Assembly: GCF_030247195.1 (NCBI RefSeq)
Contig: NC_080671.1
Location: 99,311,845 to 99,375,844, forward strand
Length of the DNA stretch: 64,000 nucleotides
Direction of reading: 5' to 3'
From: Topomyia yanbarensis
Taxonomy: Eukaryota > Arthropoda > Insecta > Diptera > Culicidae
Part shown: one piece after another, positions 33,522 through 45,680 of the stretch
Layout: each line of letters begins with the position of its first letter
Numbering within the stretch: position 1 is the stretch's first letter
Translations under genes and position numbers: made by a program
The notes under the pieces: generated by a model
What the model was told of the DNA's origin: nothing
The model's input: the letters and a program-made list of their open reading frames with translations, nothing else
The model's database searches: none

Positions 33522-34138
33522 ATAGCTACCCAATATTCGATTAGGTATCTTAAGTGCACCATATCAATGGTTCTTTCTGAAATAGAATATCAAATTTCAG
33601 GTTATCCGTGTCACTTTCGAAAGCTTTTGAAGTAGAATACTTCTAACGTTTCAATATAGGGGTTCCGTTTCAAAGTTTCTGCTGAGATATTTTCCCAGTT
33701 TTCAATTGCGAATAACTTCTGTTGTACTGATCGAAATCGCTATATTTTTGCACTATAATTATGTATTTTGTGAAAGTGGTAATTATCAGCGCTGATTGGT
33801 CCGAACAATTCAACCAAGCAGCGAGCGTTGCTAGAACCGCCTTTTTGCCATCCAATGAACCGCGATGCACATATAAATGCAGCCCATAAGAAAAAAATTG
33901 TCAGTTTGCTTTCTAACCTAGTAGTAGTTGCTACGTTCCGTCAACTCGAAGCAATATATTCCATGACTGCTGTCAGGCATCATTTCAATGATGTACAGGC
34001 GCGCCAGTTTTATGCATACAATGATCACAGACTACAGAAAAAAACAGAACGCTCTTTTTTTCGAGCTAAATAAACGAATTTTAAGGCGATGGGTTGGTTG
34101 GGTGCGAGAGACCGCGCACACTTTCTCTTTCAGTTATG
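33522..34138. other. unassigned sequence with TATA/CCAAT words
   Basis: ATTGG (about 33797) and CCAAT (about 33850) precede TATAAATG at about 33872 and TCAGTTT about 30 bases later. This could be an RNA polymerase II core promoter, but no recognisable gene follows before the next MITE; the 81-codon frame at 33828-34073 overlaps it. Confidence 0.3.
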
Positions 34139-34140
34139 TA

Positions 34141-34488
34141 CACGCAAAAATAAAACAACCCACAGAATAAATTCTTTTAACCTCAATTTAGGTACTTTTG
34201 AATTGTGCGTCGCTTTTGCACTTATTAGTGTTATCAAAAACAAAATGAGAGATTCGACTCAGTCGAGGTCGTCCGTGCAGTAATGTACTTTTAAGTTGTT
34301 TGGGGTGGACTCAAAATTAGGTAAATTCAACTTAAATTTAAGCAAATTGAACTCAAGGTTGAGTTAAGATTTTTGCCGTAGTTAAATGGAAACTGTCTTC
34401 AACACGGTTTACCTAATTTTACCTTCCTGCACGATACCACGAGATTGAGCCAAAAGTACTCAATTTTAGGTAGTTTTTCGGTGGCGTG
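34141..34488. mobile_element. possible TA-flanked MITE
   Basis: CACGC at 34141 and GCGTG at 34488, each flanked by TA, are followed inward by related CTCAATTTAGGTACTTTTG and CAAAAGTACTCAATTTTAGG blocks. The ends are very short, so boundaries are tentative. Confidence 0.5.
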
Positions 34489-34968
34489 TATGGCATTCTC
34501 AAATAAATTCACCGCGGCACTCGCTCCAGTCCAGAGTGCACTGCGAAGGAGTGTGGTCTTTTATTAGTTTTCTTCTAGTGTATTAGTAGTGTGGCTGCGA
34601 TTGACAATTTGAAGGAGATTATGTTGGTTTGTTGAATACTGATATAAGTTTCTGTTGATGGTTTGATACTGGGGGCAATCTGCGCAACGTGAAACGGGAT
34701 TTTCATTTTACTTATTTTGTTTGCGAATTTCACTGCTCTACAAGTGAAATGCTTCGTTAAAAGTAATCTCCTGGTACTACATTTGTTGTCGGTTATTATC
34801 ATACGTGACAATTGCAGGGTTAATGCGAAGAAACCTGGTTGGTTAAGGCTTGAAAATATTATTTTATAGGACATTCGCCTGAACTCTCTAATGCTGACAT
34901 TCCACGCGCAAACGCCCTTCTACTGCCTTTTAACTGTGGAGTGAGTTTAACTTCCAGTGAGTCCAAAT

Positions 34969-37270
34969 CAGGGTTGTTAATCGATAATTAATCGTCATCG
35001 TCGATAACGTTAACCACCCGTCAACGTCATCGGAAACTCCGTTAACGATAATGTATCGTCGGATTCATCGTCATCGTCGATAATTCATCGGTGGTTATCG
35101 CGATACATTTTGCGTTACTTTCCCGTTAATTGGAGTTGAAGTTGATACGGTTAGCTTTCAATTGTTTGAAAATAAATAATTATTAAAGGACATGTTGTTG
35201 ACAGTTGAAAATCAATAGTATTGAACATTTTCTATGTACAGGGGGGTTCGACGATGTGTCAAAATGGAATCTTTTTTTCAACTTTTCGGGAGTGTTTTAT
35301 ATTGAAGGGAAAGTTATTAGCAGTTAACAATCAATAGTTTTGGACATTTTCAATACACAAGGGGTTCGATGATGTGTCAAAATGGATTTTTTTCAACTTT
35401 TAGGGAAAGTTTATTATACTGAAGATGTTATTAATAGTTTTGGACATGTACCGTCGGTGCGTAAAAATAGAAAATTTTTCAACTTTTCGCGAACTTTTTA
35501 TATTGATGGGCAGGTTGTTGGCAGTTGAAAATCGATAGTTTTGGACATTTTCAATTCACAGGAGAATCCACCAGTGCACAGTGTTTCCAAAATGGCAAAA
35601 AGGTGAAAGAAGTTCTTTGAACCACGAAAAACATTTTTTAGCTATAGTGTCTTCAGCAAAGTTTATTTATATTTTTTGCATTTAAAAAGTATTAGTTAGG
35701 TGATTAATCCCTCTAAAGCTGTGAAGCAAGTTTTTGTTTGGTCATTTAAATGAAAATAAAAAAAAAATTCTTTGGCAAAGTTGTTGAGAATATCTTTAGT
35801 ATTAATTTCGCTGAAGAGACTATGTGTCTATCTGTCGATTTAATTATACGTTTGTGAAGATTTCTTTGATATACCCCACAAAATTGCTTATTTCAAAATA
35901 CTTTTCCTGGTAATTTTGTAGAATTTCAAAATGTTCCAAGATTTCGTTCAACATAAGAAAATACAGAATTTTTGTAATGTTAGTTTATTTGTATCTCTTA
36001 CAACTTAGAAGTTATCGAATGATTTAGTGTCCAAAAAGCAATGTTTTGGTATGGAAGCCACAACTTTCCGCAGGTATAGCTTCACCAAGACGAATCTGTA
36101 AAACAAACACTATATATACTGCAAAATAAACAAAAATAATACTACTGTACTGTAAGACCTCCTAAGGGAAATTTTTACTAAATAATAAGAACGGGTTATG
36201 AGGCTTTGTCGAGGGACTAAAGAAGATTATTTTAACCACTGCGGTTTATTAAAAAGAAAGGAAAAAAATATATTAGTCTTGGTGTTTGCGTTTCGACATC
36301 GTCTCTTCAGAACCAGAAAAAATATGTGCCGATTTAGTCAATGTCAATTCACCAAGGGGCTGATAAAAACGGATCTTCACTGTATTCAAAAACGACTAAA
36401 ACTCTATTATGAGGTCGTTCATAAATTACACTACATATTTGAGGGTAAAAGAAGGAAGCATGAAGCATCTTGTTACATAGGGGAGAGAAGAAACGGAGGA
36501 GGGGGCTAAAAGCTTCCCAACTAGACATTGGAAATATGTATATTCTCCTTTTTAAAATTCAAAATCTTCTAGTTTAAATTAAAATTATAATAAAATCTGT
36601 TAATCACCACACCACTTAAATGTGTAGTATAATTTGGGAATGGTCTAATAATAGTGGTTTAGTAGTTTTTTCAATATATGTCTTTGCGTGATAAAAATTA
36701 CTAATTACACAATAGCTCAAAATTTGTTTTCTACAAGGTCAAAACAATTTTGATCACCTTTTTGCCGCACTGTGCACCTGGGACTCTTCTGTGCACCAAC
36801 TTATTCGAAAAATTAAAAAAAAATCCATTTTGACACATCTTCGGACCCTTCTGCGTATTTAAAATCTCCAAAATTATTGATTTTCAACTGCCATCAACTT
36901 TCCCTTCAGTATAATACACTTTCCCGAAAAGTTGAAAAAAAATTCACTTTGACGCATCATCGGACTCCGCTGTGCATAGAAAATGTCCAAAACTATTGAT
37001 TTTCAACTGCCAACAACAATAGGTATTTATTTCTAAACATCTGAAAGTTAACCGCATCAACTTCAACTCCAATAAACGGGAAAGTAACGCAAAATGTATC
37101 GCGATAACCGATGAACCGACGATGACGATGAATACGACGATACAATTATCGACGATGACGATGAAGGCGACGATACATTATCGTTAACGGAGTTTTCGAT
37201 GACGATACATTATCGTTAACGAGTAACGCCGATAAATTATCGCGAAAAATGTATCGTATTAACAACCCTG
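34969..37270. mobile_element. non-autonomous hAT foldback element, 2302 bp
   Basis: GTCCAAAT at 34961-34968 is repeated exactly at 37271-37278. The ends CAGGGTTGTTAAT / ATTAACAACCCTG are perfect inverted repeats. Inward come ATCGTCATCGTCGATAA-type repeats, then in each arm three or four units of 100-120 bp containing GTTGAAAATCAATAGTTTTG, GATGTGTCAAAATGG and TTTCAACTTTTCGG words, inverted between arms. Total inverted arms are roughly 500-600 bp. The 1.1-kb centre (35600-36760) has only a 103-codon basic frame (36198-36509) with no transposase motif, so a transposase in trans is required. Confidence 0.93.
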
Positions 37271-37278
37271 GTCCAAAT

Positions 37279-38096
37279 AGTATTTTTTATCCGATTTGGC
37301 TTTTAATTTATTTTATTTGTGCATGCCATGCTTTAAAGTGCCCGGTTTCTAAAATAAAGTAGCTAGACGAATGCCTTTTGATCCCACTGTACATATGTGT
37401 AATGAAATATTCAATAATATGAGTAGTAAAGGTAGTACTATCCACTTGAACGCTACCCACTGGAAACTTGGAAACAAACCTAGCAGTTGCATTTTGCCAA
37501 ACATGTGTCTCGGGCGGACGTTTGCAAGTTTCGAGGAAGGACCGAAATTTCATTTGCATAAACGCATCGCAAGTGATGTACGTGTAGGTATTGCATATAT
37601 ATATATAAATAACAGAAATATTTGATAGCTGAATTTAATGCAAGCATGTAAAAGATAGTAGAAAATTACAGCATTCGAATTACCAGCCTAAGTGTATTCT
37701 ACTACACTTCGGTTATGTCTCTGACATTACCTACCCATCTTTTTTGTGTTATTCATAGAAGTCATACATACTTCGAAATTTAATACAAAAGTGGTGGACG
37801 TTTTTCCAACTGATCAGTGAAAATTTAAAGTTACAATAAATGTTGCTAACGTTCAAAAACTTTCCCTCCCGTTTCTGCCGAAATGTTTAAAAGGAACCTC
37901 TATACGAAAGGTAAGTGGTTGTCACGACAAAAGAAAATGAAAAAAAAAATGGATAATTGTGAACTCAGTTGACTACATACATCTAGAACACACATTCAAC
38001 TTTAGCAACTTCCGCCTACGAGTGGTTTAGAGGTTGTGAATAGCAGTAACATTAGTTTTTGTGCACCGATCTTAATGAAATTTGCAATTTTTTTAG
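37279..38096. other. unassigned sequence
   Basis: Frames of 83-84 codons overlap on both strands at 37308-37625 without motifs. Ends with a pyrimidine-rich TTTGCAATTTTTTTAG, a plausible splice acceptor at 38096. Confidence 0.35.
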
Positions 38097-39765
38097 AAGT
38101 ATGTACGTTAGGGCATTGCAAAAATTTTTTTTTTTGAATTCTCAAAGGCCCCCCCTCTCATATTGTGACAAATGTCAAAGTAAGCTCAGATGCCAAATTT
38201 CACATCATTTGGACAATTTTAGACCCCCGCCCACTTCGCTTGAAATTTTTTGTAATTAATACTATGGGAAAATATGGAGGAAAAATACATTAAATGCTGT
38301 AACTTTTGAAGTAGCAATCAGAAAATTACAATTTATACCTCTTTTGAAAGGAAATAATCTATGTATTTGAATGGAGATATTTTCGTTTCTAGGAAATTAC
38401 GGGAAAGTGGGGTACTGGGTCATTTTGGCCCCAAAATCCCCTATTTTTAATGATTTTTCTACTCCATGATGCAAATCATACATATTTTGTAGTTTTCCAA
38501 ATGTGAAAAAATCTCAGAAGTCGAACGGAACCATTTTGACCTAAATCCGAATACGAGAAGTTGGGGTTGTTGGGATTTTTCCCATTCATATTAAATGTTA
38601 TCATTTTCTCATACATATATCTCTATTATTCTTCAATCAATTTTCATAAAATGTAACTTGTTGAACGTGTAAAATTCTGAGGAATAAAACAGAAATAAAA
38701 ACGTTAGAGGTAAAATTCAGAAACATCAAAGTTTTTGATATTTACTCTACAAATCTCATTTCTTCATTATTTGTCCTAAGACCTCAACTTCCCCTATTTT
38801 CCAGGAATGAAACTTTGCTCATGTGATCCCTAAGCATATTTTACACTAAAAGTACTAAATTAAATAAGATTTTTTTTTATTAAATGGAGTTAATATGTGC
38901 GAATTTATGATAAAAATGTGAAATCGACGCTATATGTCAGATAATTTGATGTTCCTGAATGTTACCGGTAACGAATCTATGTTTGTTATAATCCTAAGGA
39001 TTTTCCACGTTCAACAAGGTATAGCTTATGAAAATTGAGTGAAGAATAATAGAGATATATTCACAAGAAAATGATGAAGTTTAATATGAATGACATAAGG
39101 CCATTTAACCCCAACTTCTCGTATTCGGACAAAGGTCAAAAAGGCTCCGATCGATTTTTGAGATTTGTTTACATTAGAAAAACTACAAAATATGTATGAT
39201 TTGCATCACGGAGCAGAAAAATCATTAAAAATAGGGGATTTTGGGGCCAAAATGACTCGGTACCCCATTTTCCCGTATTTTTAGAAACAAAAATATCTCC
39301 ATTCGAATACTAAGATTATTTTTTTTTTTTCAAAAGAGGTATAAATTGTAATTTTCTGATTGCTACTTCAAAAGTCATAGCATTTAATGTATTTTTCCTC
39401 CATGTTTTCCCATAGTACCAATTTCAAAAAAATTCAAGCGAAGTGGGCGGGGGTCTAAAATTGTCCAAATGATTTTGGCATCTGAGCTTACTTTGACATT
39501 TGTCACAATATGAGAGGGGGGGCCTTCGAGAATTAAAAAAAATTTTTTTTTGCAATGCCCTAATGTACGTAGCAAATTACAAACCAAGCCTCGGAATGAA
39601 ACTGTATGTCGACCTCGTCCAATAGCAAAAAAATTGACGATGGAGAAACGGAAACTAAAGTTGACGAGTACGTCGGTTGGTCGGTTGACAAATTGGTGGA
39701 ATCAGCGGGCCAAGACCGTGACTAAAGAAAGTGTGCGTCGGATGAAGAGCGACATCAACAAATAG
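38097..39765 (+). pseudogene. candidate exon interrupted by a hAT insertion
   Basis: A TTTTTTTAG acceptor-like site ends at 38096. If the hAT element (38109-39562) and one copy of its 8-bp duplication are skipped, the sequence from 38097 reads open for 68 codons to a TAG at 39763-39765. The product would be strongly basic (K/R-rich, with an R-L-T-N-W-W-N-Q-R-A-K segment); no family was recognised. A donor-like TAG|GTGCGT directly follows. A second frame from 39606 (ATG, 39 codons) overlaps it. Seen: the open frame and site. Inferred: that this is an exon. Chance cannot be excluded at this length. Confidence 0.3.
38109..39562. mobile_element. near-palindromic hAT element, 1454 bp
   Basis: ATGTACGT at 38101-38108 and 39563-39570 is a perfect 8-bp target-site duplication. 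Ends TAGGGCATTGCAAAAA are inverted. Apart from a centre of roughly 300 bp (about 38690-39000), the two halves are inverted copies over some 560 bp with few mismatches, for example the GGTCATTTTGGCCCCAAAAT block at 38419 and its inverse at about 39240. No transposase. Would fold into a very long hairpin if transcribed. Confidence 0.94.
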
Positions 39766-41952
39766 GTGCGTGGACTTTCTCGAAATAACGATGAATGATT
39801 TGTTTCAGTTATACTCACAAACAAATTTTTGTTTACCTTTGTTTCATCCTTGGAATCTAGCCTTTATGGTTGGTTACAGGGTTTAAAAATTTCCTGTACA
39901 TAAACATATAGCGATGCGATAATCTGGTTACCGTAAAAGGGGGGAACATTGGTCATTTTTAAAGAGCTTTTTGAATAACTTTCTAGAAATCAAGCAGTTG
40001 CAATTGTTTGTATTTTTAAAACAAGTACCGGTACCAGCAGATTAAAAATATTCCAATTTCTGGGTGATTTATTTTATTTTATTATACAAATAAAATAATT
40101 TTACTGTAAATTTTTATTCCTTGCTGTTGGGGTAACATTGTTCAGGAGAATGATTGGATCGAAGAGAAATATCCCAGGAAAAGTTGCCTAAATTGCATAC
40201 CTTCAGGATATTCCATGCACATTATTGTTACACCCCATAAAAAACAAAAACACCCACTAGAATACAGATGAATTTACCGAGCTTTTTAGGAAAATAGTCT
40301 AAATTAAATACCTAGTTGAAGTCAGAAATCTCTAATTTTCTGTGGATTGTTTGAGAAAATATGTATGGTTTCCGAAAAACAGATCAATTCAGTTCTAGAG
40401 GCTTAATTTCATGAGTATACAAGGTGTTGTGTGAACTGATCGAAAAATTATAGGGAATTTCTTTTATTTTCAATTTGATTTTTTGGTTATAAACAGTCAA
40501 TTGAATGACCAAATAATCGTTGCCGATATAAGCTGAACATGTTTAAAAGCGATTTCGTTTTTTATGATGATTTTGTTATAGAGAATCATAATATCGAACA
40601 GTCACTGAAATAAGTATCATGTGATCAAAGTTACGCCGGTGATCAATGATACCCCGCTTTGCGGGATACTATACTTTTTGAGGTTAATGTTTTAATATTT
40701 GCGGATCGCAACAGGGAAGTATACTTTAATATTTCGTAGACAGCACGATCTCATTTGAAAGCATATTCATACCTAATTTGAGTATTCAAGGCAACTCTCA
40801 TAATATTGCTTCGAATATATTATTCACACCTAGAAAAAATAGTGTAAATTTACGTCCCCTGACCCTGACATATACGAGCATCAAAAATGACTTAGTTTTA
40901 ATTTTGATTTTAATTTTACATGACGTTTAATTTCGTAAATCATGTAATTTTACTCCACATACAGCGTTTGTTCTGAATGGTAGGAAGTGTAATTTTATGT
41001 TATTGCGCATGTAAAGTATATGTTTCATGTAAAATTAAACGGAATACGGTAATGCTCCGTCATTTCGTAAATTACGGTTTGTTGAATTGTGTCATGTTTG
41101 CAATTAAGACAACGATAAAATTCAGATTTTTTGGTGTGTTGATATCTATTCCAAATGAACCTTAGCGGTTAATGATATAATAAACATAAAAATATTTCAA
41201 TGTAAAGAAATAAAACTTTAAACACTGTGCTACTTTCAACAGAGGTGAACAAATATTAGATAATAATGTTCATGGGAAAAGAAGTTCTTGGACTGAAAAA
41301 AAAAATTAGGGGAGGGTAAACTCAATTTGGATGTAGGGCGGCAATGTAGCACGCTATTAGTGTATACAGGAAATTACAGGGCTAGTTTTGTGATCCTATT
41401 GACATTAAAAATCATTCCTGATTGGACTGCGAATATATCTACTGGCCTATGAAACCAGTACATTCTAAACCGCCACACCATCACTTTCATTCCAAAACAG
41501 CTGCAAATAAGCTTTTCTAGGCCAGGTCTAGCAGTAACGAAGCCGTATATTTAGCCAAACATGGTTCTTCCAATCAAGATGATTTTTATGCTTATTAGTA
41601 TAAAAATTGTAGTTTTTCTGAGTCTTACGCAAACAACGTTCCTATTGGTTAATTACGTGCCGAAGTGATCCAAGATAATGTCATTAAACTGATCTACGAG
41701 GTCGATAAAACTGATACTCTTCCTATCGTTGAGTATTCTATCGTCGATAGCAGACATGAACAGCACCTACTATATATCAGCGATCAACCGTAGAATATGT
41801 CTAACGCATCATTTTCCTGCCTATCCTAGTCAACACTTCACGGTAAATCTATCATGTTCTGAAGAAGAGAACTAAACAATCTCACGAAGAAACAACCCAC
41901 GCTCTTAGAAGAAAGTTGTGTAAGACCTTATAATCCTAATAAACACTACCCG
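39766..41952. other. AT-rich region without recognised genes
   Basis: No gene called. At 40840-41110 GTAAATTTACG / CGTAAATTACG words and inverted TTACATGACGTTTAATTTCG-like segments suggest an eroded MITE, without secure ends. Confidence 0.35.
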
Positions 41953-42340
41953 CTAGTTGGTAAGATACATTTTTAAAATAGAAAAATTGCCACTTGCTTG
42001 CAGTTGAGAAATGCTGCGTGCGATTTCTCGGCGTGCTTCCTCCTCTCCCGATGCTGCTGCTGGTGGTGGTTGTTGTTGTTGTAGTGCTGCTGGTGACGCT
42101 GCGCCGTTGTTGACATAGTCGCTTTGCTTACTTTGATGGAAGGCGGAGGGCGTCCCCAGCTTACTTAGGGAAACACAATCGGTAGCGCCAGATTGAGCAG
42201 GGCAGGCCCGGCCTGCAGCATCAGCGGTGGCGGGCCATAAACTGATCACCGGAAGCGGGGCGGTAACATCGGTAGCATCGGGTGCCCCGGGAACATCATG
42301 CTCATACCTGGCATGCCTGGAATCTGCGTGATCAGCCCGC
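41953..42340 (-). CDS. candidate terminal exon, frame ambiguous
   Basis: On the minus strand, CTTCACGCTCTCAG forms an acceptor-like site ending at 42341, after a T/C-rich tract. The sequence after it is much richer in GC than the flanks. Frame A gives a methionine- and proline-rich tail (P-G-M-P-G-M-S-M-M-F-P-G-H-P ... P-P-R-F-R) ending at TGA 42246-42248. Frame B stays open for about 128 codons to TAG at 41953, with QQQQPPPAAA and an E-E-E-A-R-R-E-I segment. Frame A looks more like a real low-complexity C-terminus, in which case the rest is 3' UTR. Protein family not recognised. Upstream minus-strand sequence to 42569 is open but pyrimidine-rich, as expected of intron. Confidence 0.38.
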
Positions 42341-43488
42341 CTGAGAGCGTGAAGCAAGTGTACAAAGCACACACACACGCGATCACACGGACGGACGAGC
42401 CGATTCGAGCAGGGCAGAGGTAGAAGAGAGCGAACGAGAACGTACGGAAGAGAGAGATACAGAGAGGGAAGAGAAAGCAAATCGGTACAGAAATTAGTAC
42501 TGTTGGATGATTGGCTGAAAACGTGGCGACAAAGCAAACGAATGTGTTTTTTTTATTTGTATCAATCAATTCAATTCTAATTAAGTATAGTTTCTCATAA
42601 TATCAACTGTAAATGGATTGCTTGGCATTTCATATCATTATCCTTGGGAATACTGCTTACTCTTATATACGATATAACAACGACAATGGTACGTGAAAAA
42701 AAAAAAAGAAAACTGATGATGCAATGGTTTAGAAAACCCACAGGAAGAAAACAACACTAATTAAATAGAAGAAAACGAAACTCGAATCACTCGTGGTAGT
42801 AAGGGTGAAGGAATATTCAAACGACTAATTAAAGTGAGGTTAGCTTCAAGTGAAATCACACAAAACGATTAAAATATTTACTGGCAAGGACGATTACATA
42901 TAGGAGGAAAGGTGAGATCTAATTCTAAAATGTGAATAAAGTTCAAAAACATGCCATATCCGATGTAACCTAATATAAAAACCTCGTAGATAATACTGGG
43001 AATATTACAACAAGTATTTATTTAAAATATGTTTTTGTCTATTGTAAACGTGATGCTTCCGAAAACTGTGTCCGTAAAACATTTAGCGCATTGTTAACAT
43101 TTCCAAATTCCACGATCGCTATGAATAATTTCAATACGAAAAATGTTTCAATACTTGCCACAAAGATACCATTTATCATTCGTTTGGGTTTCACTAGTTT
43201 TTGGGGAAATTGTGGCAAACCACAGTTTCTGGCATTTAATACTTCAGAGCAAATAAAAAAACTTATCACCGTAAACTGTTATACATACGATGTTTACCTA
43301 CTCTTTATACAAGAAGCACAGCTGATTACTACTATCTTGAAGCATAACAAAATGAAGAAATATTTTCACTCGCGTGTTCTGCTTAGTTGAACTCTCCCAT
43401 ATTCGGTTTAGCGGAATGCGCCCGATCGACGGCGGACCAAATGTTTACTTACAAATCCTGGTTGCAGATTTCATGGCAATGAACGATT
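42341..43488. other. unassigned sequence
   Basis: Contains the presumed intron upstream of the minus-strand exon and AT-rich sequence with overlapping frames of 76-99 codons at 43039-43390, not recognised. Confidence 0.3.
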
Positions 43489-43605
43489 CGGTGAAACGAA
43501 ACGAACTGTGGTAAATACTACTGGAATATGGCTTTCCGACAAAACTGACCAGGCTTATTCGTATAAAAACAAGAGTCCAAATGAAGACATCCGACCCGTT
43601 TGTGT
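43489..43605 (+). pseudogene. RTE-clade reverse transcriptase fragment
   Basis: The frame reads S-V-x-R-N-E-L-W-stop-I-L-L-E-Y-G-F-P-T-K-L-T-R-L-I-R. This is the helix after motif A in RTE reverse transcriptases (S-V-D-R-x-E-L-W ... G-F-P-x-K-L-x-R-L-I). It corresponds to the segment just upstream of where the 47.5-kb RTE relic becomes readable. Confidence 0.5.
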
Positions 43606-44639
43606 TTATTGTTCAATACATTTAAATAAATTTCTTTTAAACGATTACTTGACCTAATAAATTGAAACAAGTGAGGACATCATTCAATAGAAAATTTTCT
43701 ATCCTTTCCAATGGAACTGAAAGATTTGAAAATATGATCCTCTATCACCCATCGAGATTCTTAATCATGAACTAAACACCCTGTATATACAAACATCATT
43801 CTACCTTCTATTTAAGCATACGGCAGAACTTTAAACGAGCAGAGTAAACGACAGCAAGCGGTCTTTCTAGCAGACCAGTGCGTTGTCTCAAGGACAAAGA
43901 AACCCTTTTCCACGGCTCAAAGAAAGAAGGCTTGCTATTCCGCAAATTGACAGTTTTCGGTGACGTCAGAGAAATCGTTGAGATAAACAAGCGGATTTCT
44001 CGAAAGTTGTTAATTGACAATATTCGATCTCCTACGGTGGAAAAAATAGTGTGTAATGGTTTTTTGACGTAAATTACGCCATAATTACACTAGACACAGT
44101 GGATAATCAGTGCATCTGATTATTAGCGTAAATCGGGAATTTGGATGCATGCCATAGAAAACATATCCCACCGTAATTTTATGATCATAGCAAAGGTTTT
44201 GGACATCCGCATAGCTTCCTTGTGATTTACCAGGTGCCGATCATTCGTTAGCAGCAAACAATATTTGAATTTCATGTAATTGTTTTCGCCGACGATTTCT
44301 ATGACGCGCTCTCGTCAAATGTTTACACTCTAACGAGCTAGCCTAGTATATGTAAGCCGTGCCCTTTTCTATATAGCTGTTCCAATGAGTCTGGTAGGCG
44401 AAAATGCGCTGCCATATGACAGTCTGCATGAGGTGGAATATTTCCCAGACAGCTTGGGCTTACGGAAGCTGCTTTTATCCAATTCCATCACCTGAGAAAT
44501 TCCGTCCGAAAACTATCTGAGAACGAGTATATGGCATTTTTCACAAACACAAAGAAGTGCTAAAAATGCAAATTGCTAAAAACCCATATTTTTATATTTT
44601 TTGATATTTCGTCGACGAAAACCTTAAGAGAAAAAAAAT
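43606..44639. other. unassigned sequence
   Basis: Contains a perfect CRE-like palindrome TGACGTCA at 43961-43968 and GTAATT/TTACG words at 44060-44110. No gene recognised. Confidence 0.3.
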
Positions 44640-45680
44640 ATTTTGAATGTGATTGCATGATGGAGAACTTATCAGTAACAAAGTTTTTCTAACAATAACT
44701 CCACACATATATTTAAATTCCATGCTAAATGACAGATAAAACTGTAATATTATTAAGAATACGATTCCAAATATCAATTCAAATCAAAATGTATTTAACC
44801 TAAATCTTGCAAAATGCGATAATTGTTGAGATATTTGGAATTTTAGTTAAAAAAAATGAATTCGTGAAATTATGCCCTTTTAAAAAGTTATTTGCATTTC
44901 TCCATCATAAACTATCAGTAGTCAAATGTTTATTGTTTAAACAGGAAAAGATTATTTCTAGTGTCTTTGAATCATGGAGAAGCTATCAATAAAACTTCCT
45001 AACAAAATCTTTAATATATTTTTATAATTCACACTGTTTGCAGTTAAAAGATACAATTTTCTTATACAATAAAATTCTAAATATCATTTCAAATAAAAAT
45101 GCTCCCATCCAAAGCTTTCAAAAATGTAGTCATTTTCAAGATAGTTTTAATTTTATTTCAACAATTATTATTTTATTTTATTACGATCTTGCCATAAAAT
45201 ATTCTTTTTGACAACAAGGCGATATTCTAAACATTTAAAAACTACATAAATACTATAAAAATATGATTCTACTGTATATAGTTTAATCACCAGACAATAT
45301 GGTTGAATCATATTTTGGTTATCAAGTAGCTTTCACATATGGTTTACAATATCGCCCTGATGTCAAAGTTACAGGAAATTTTATGAGCATTTAAAAAACC
45401 TATTGTTCTTAATGGAGAAACGCGAATCACTTATGAAAAGGTCGTAATAAAACAAAATAATTGTTTTCGTTGAAACAAAATTTAAAATATGTCGAAAACA
45501 ACATTTTCGAAATTTTTGGTAGGAGTATTTTGATTTGAAATAGCATTTAGTATCATATACAGTAAGAAAATTGTATTTTTGGCTGAAAATAGTATGTATA
45601 ATTCATAATATGTTAAAAATGGTAAGGAAAATTTATTGAAAACTTCTGCATGTTCAAAATACACTAAAAAACACTTAGGG
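44640..45680. repeat. diverged repeat, two direct and one inverted copy
   Basis: A segment near 44650-44800 (ATGATGGAGAACTTATCAGT ... AAATATCAATTCAAATCAAAATG) recurs near 44960-45105 (TCATGGAGAAGCTATCAAT ... AAATATCATTTCAAATAAAAATG). A more diverged inverted version lies around 45525-45660. Likely an old duplicated element; borders not defined. Confidence 0.42.
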
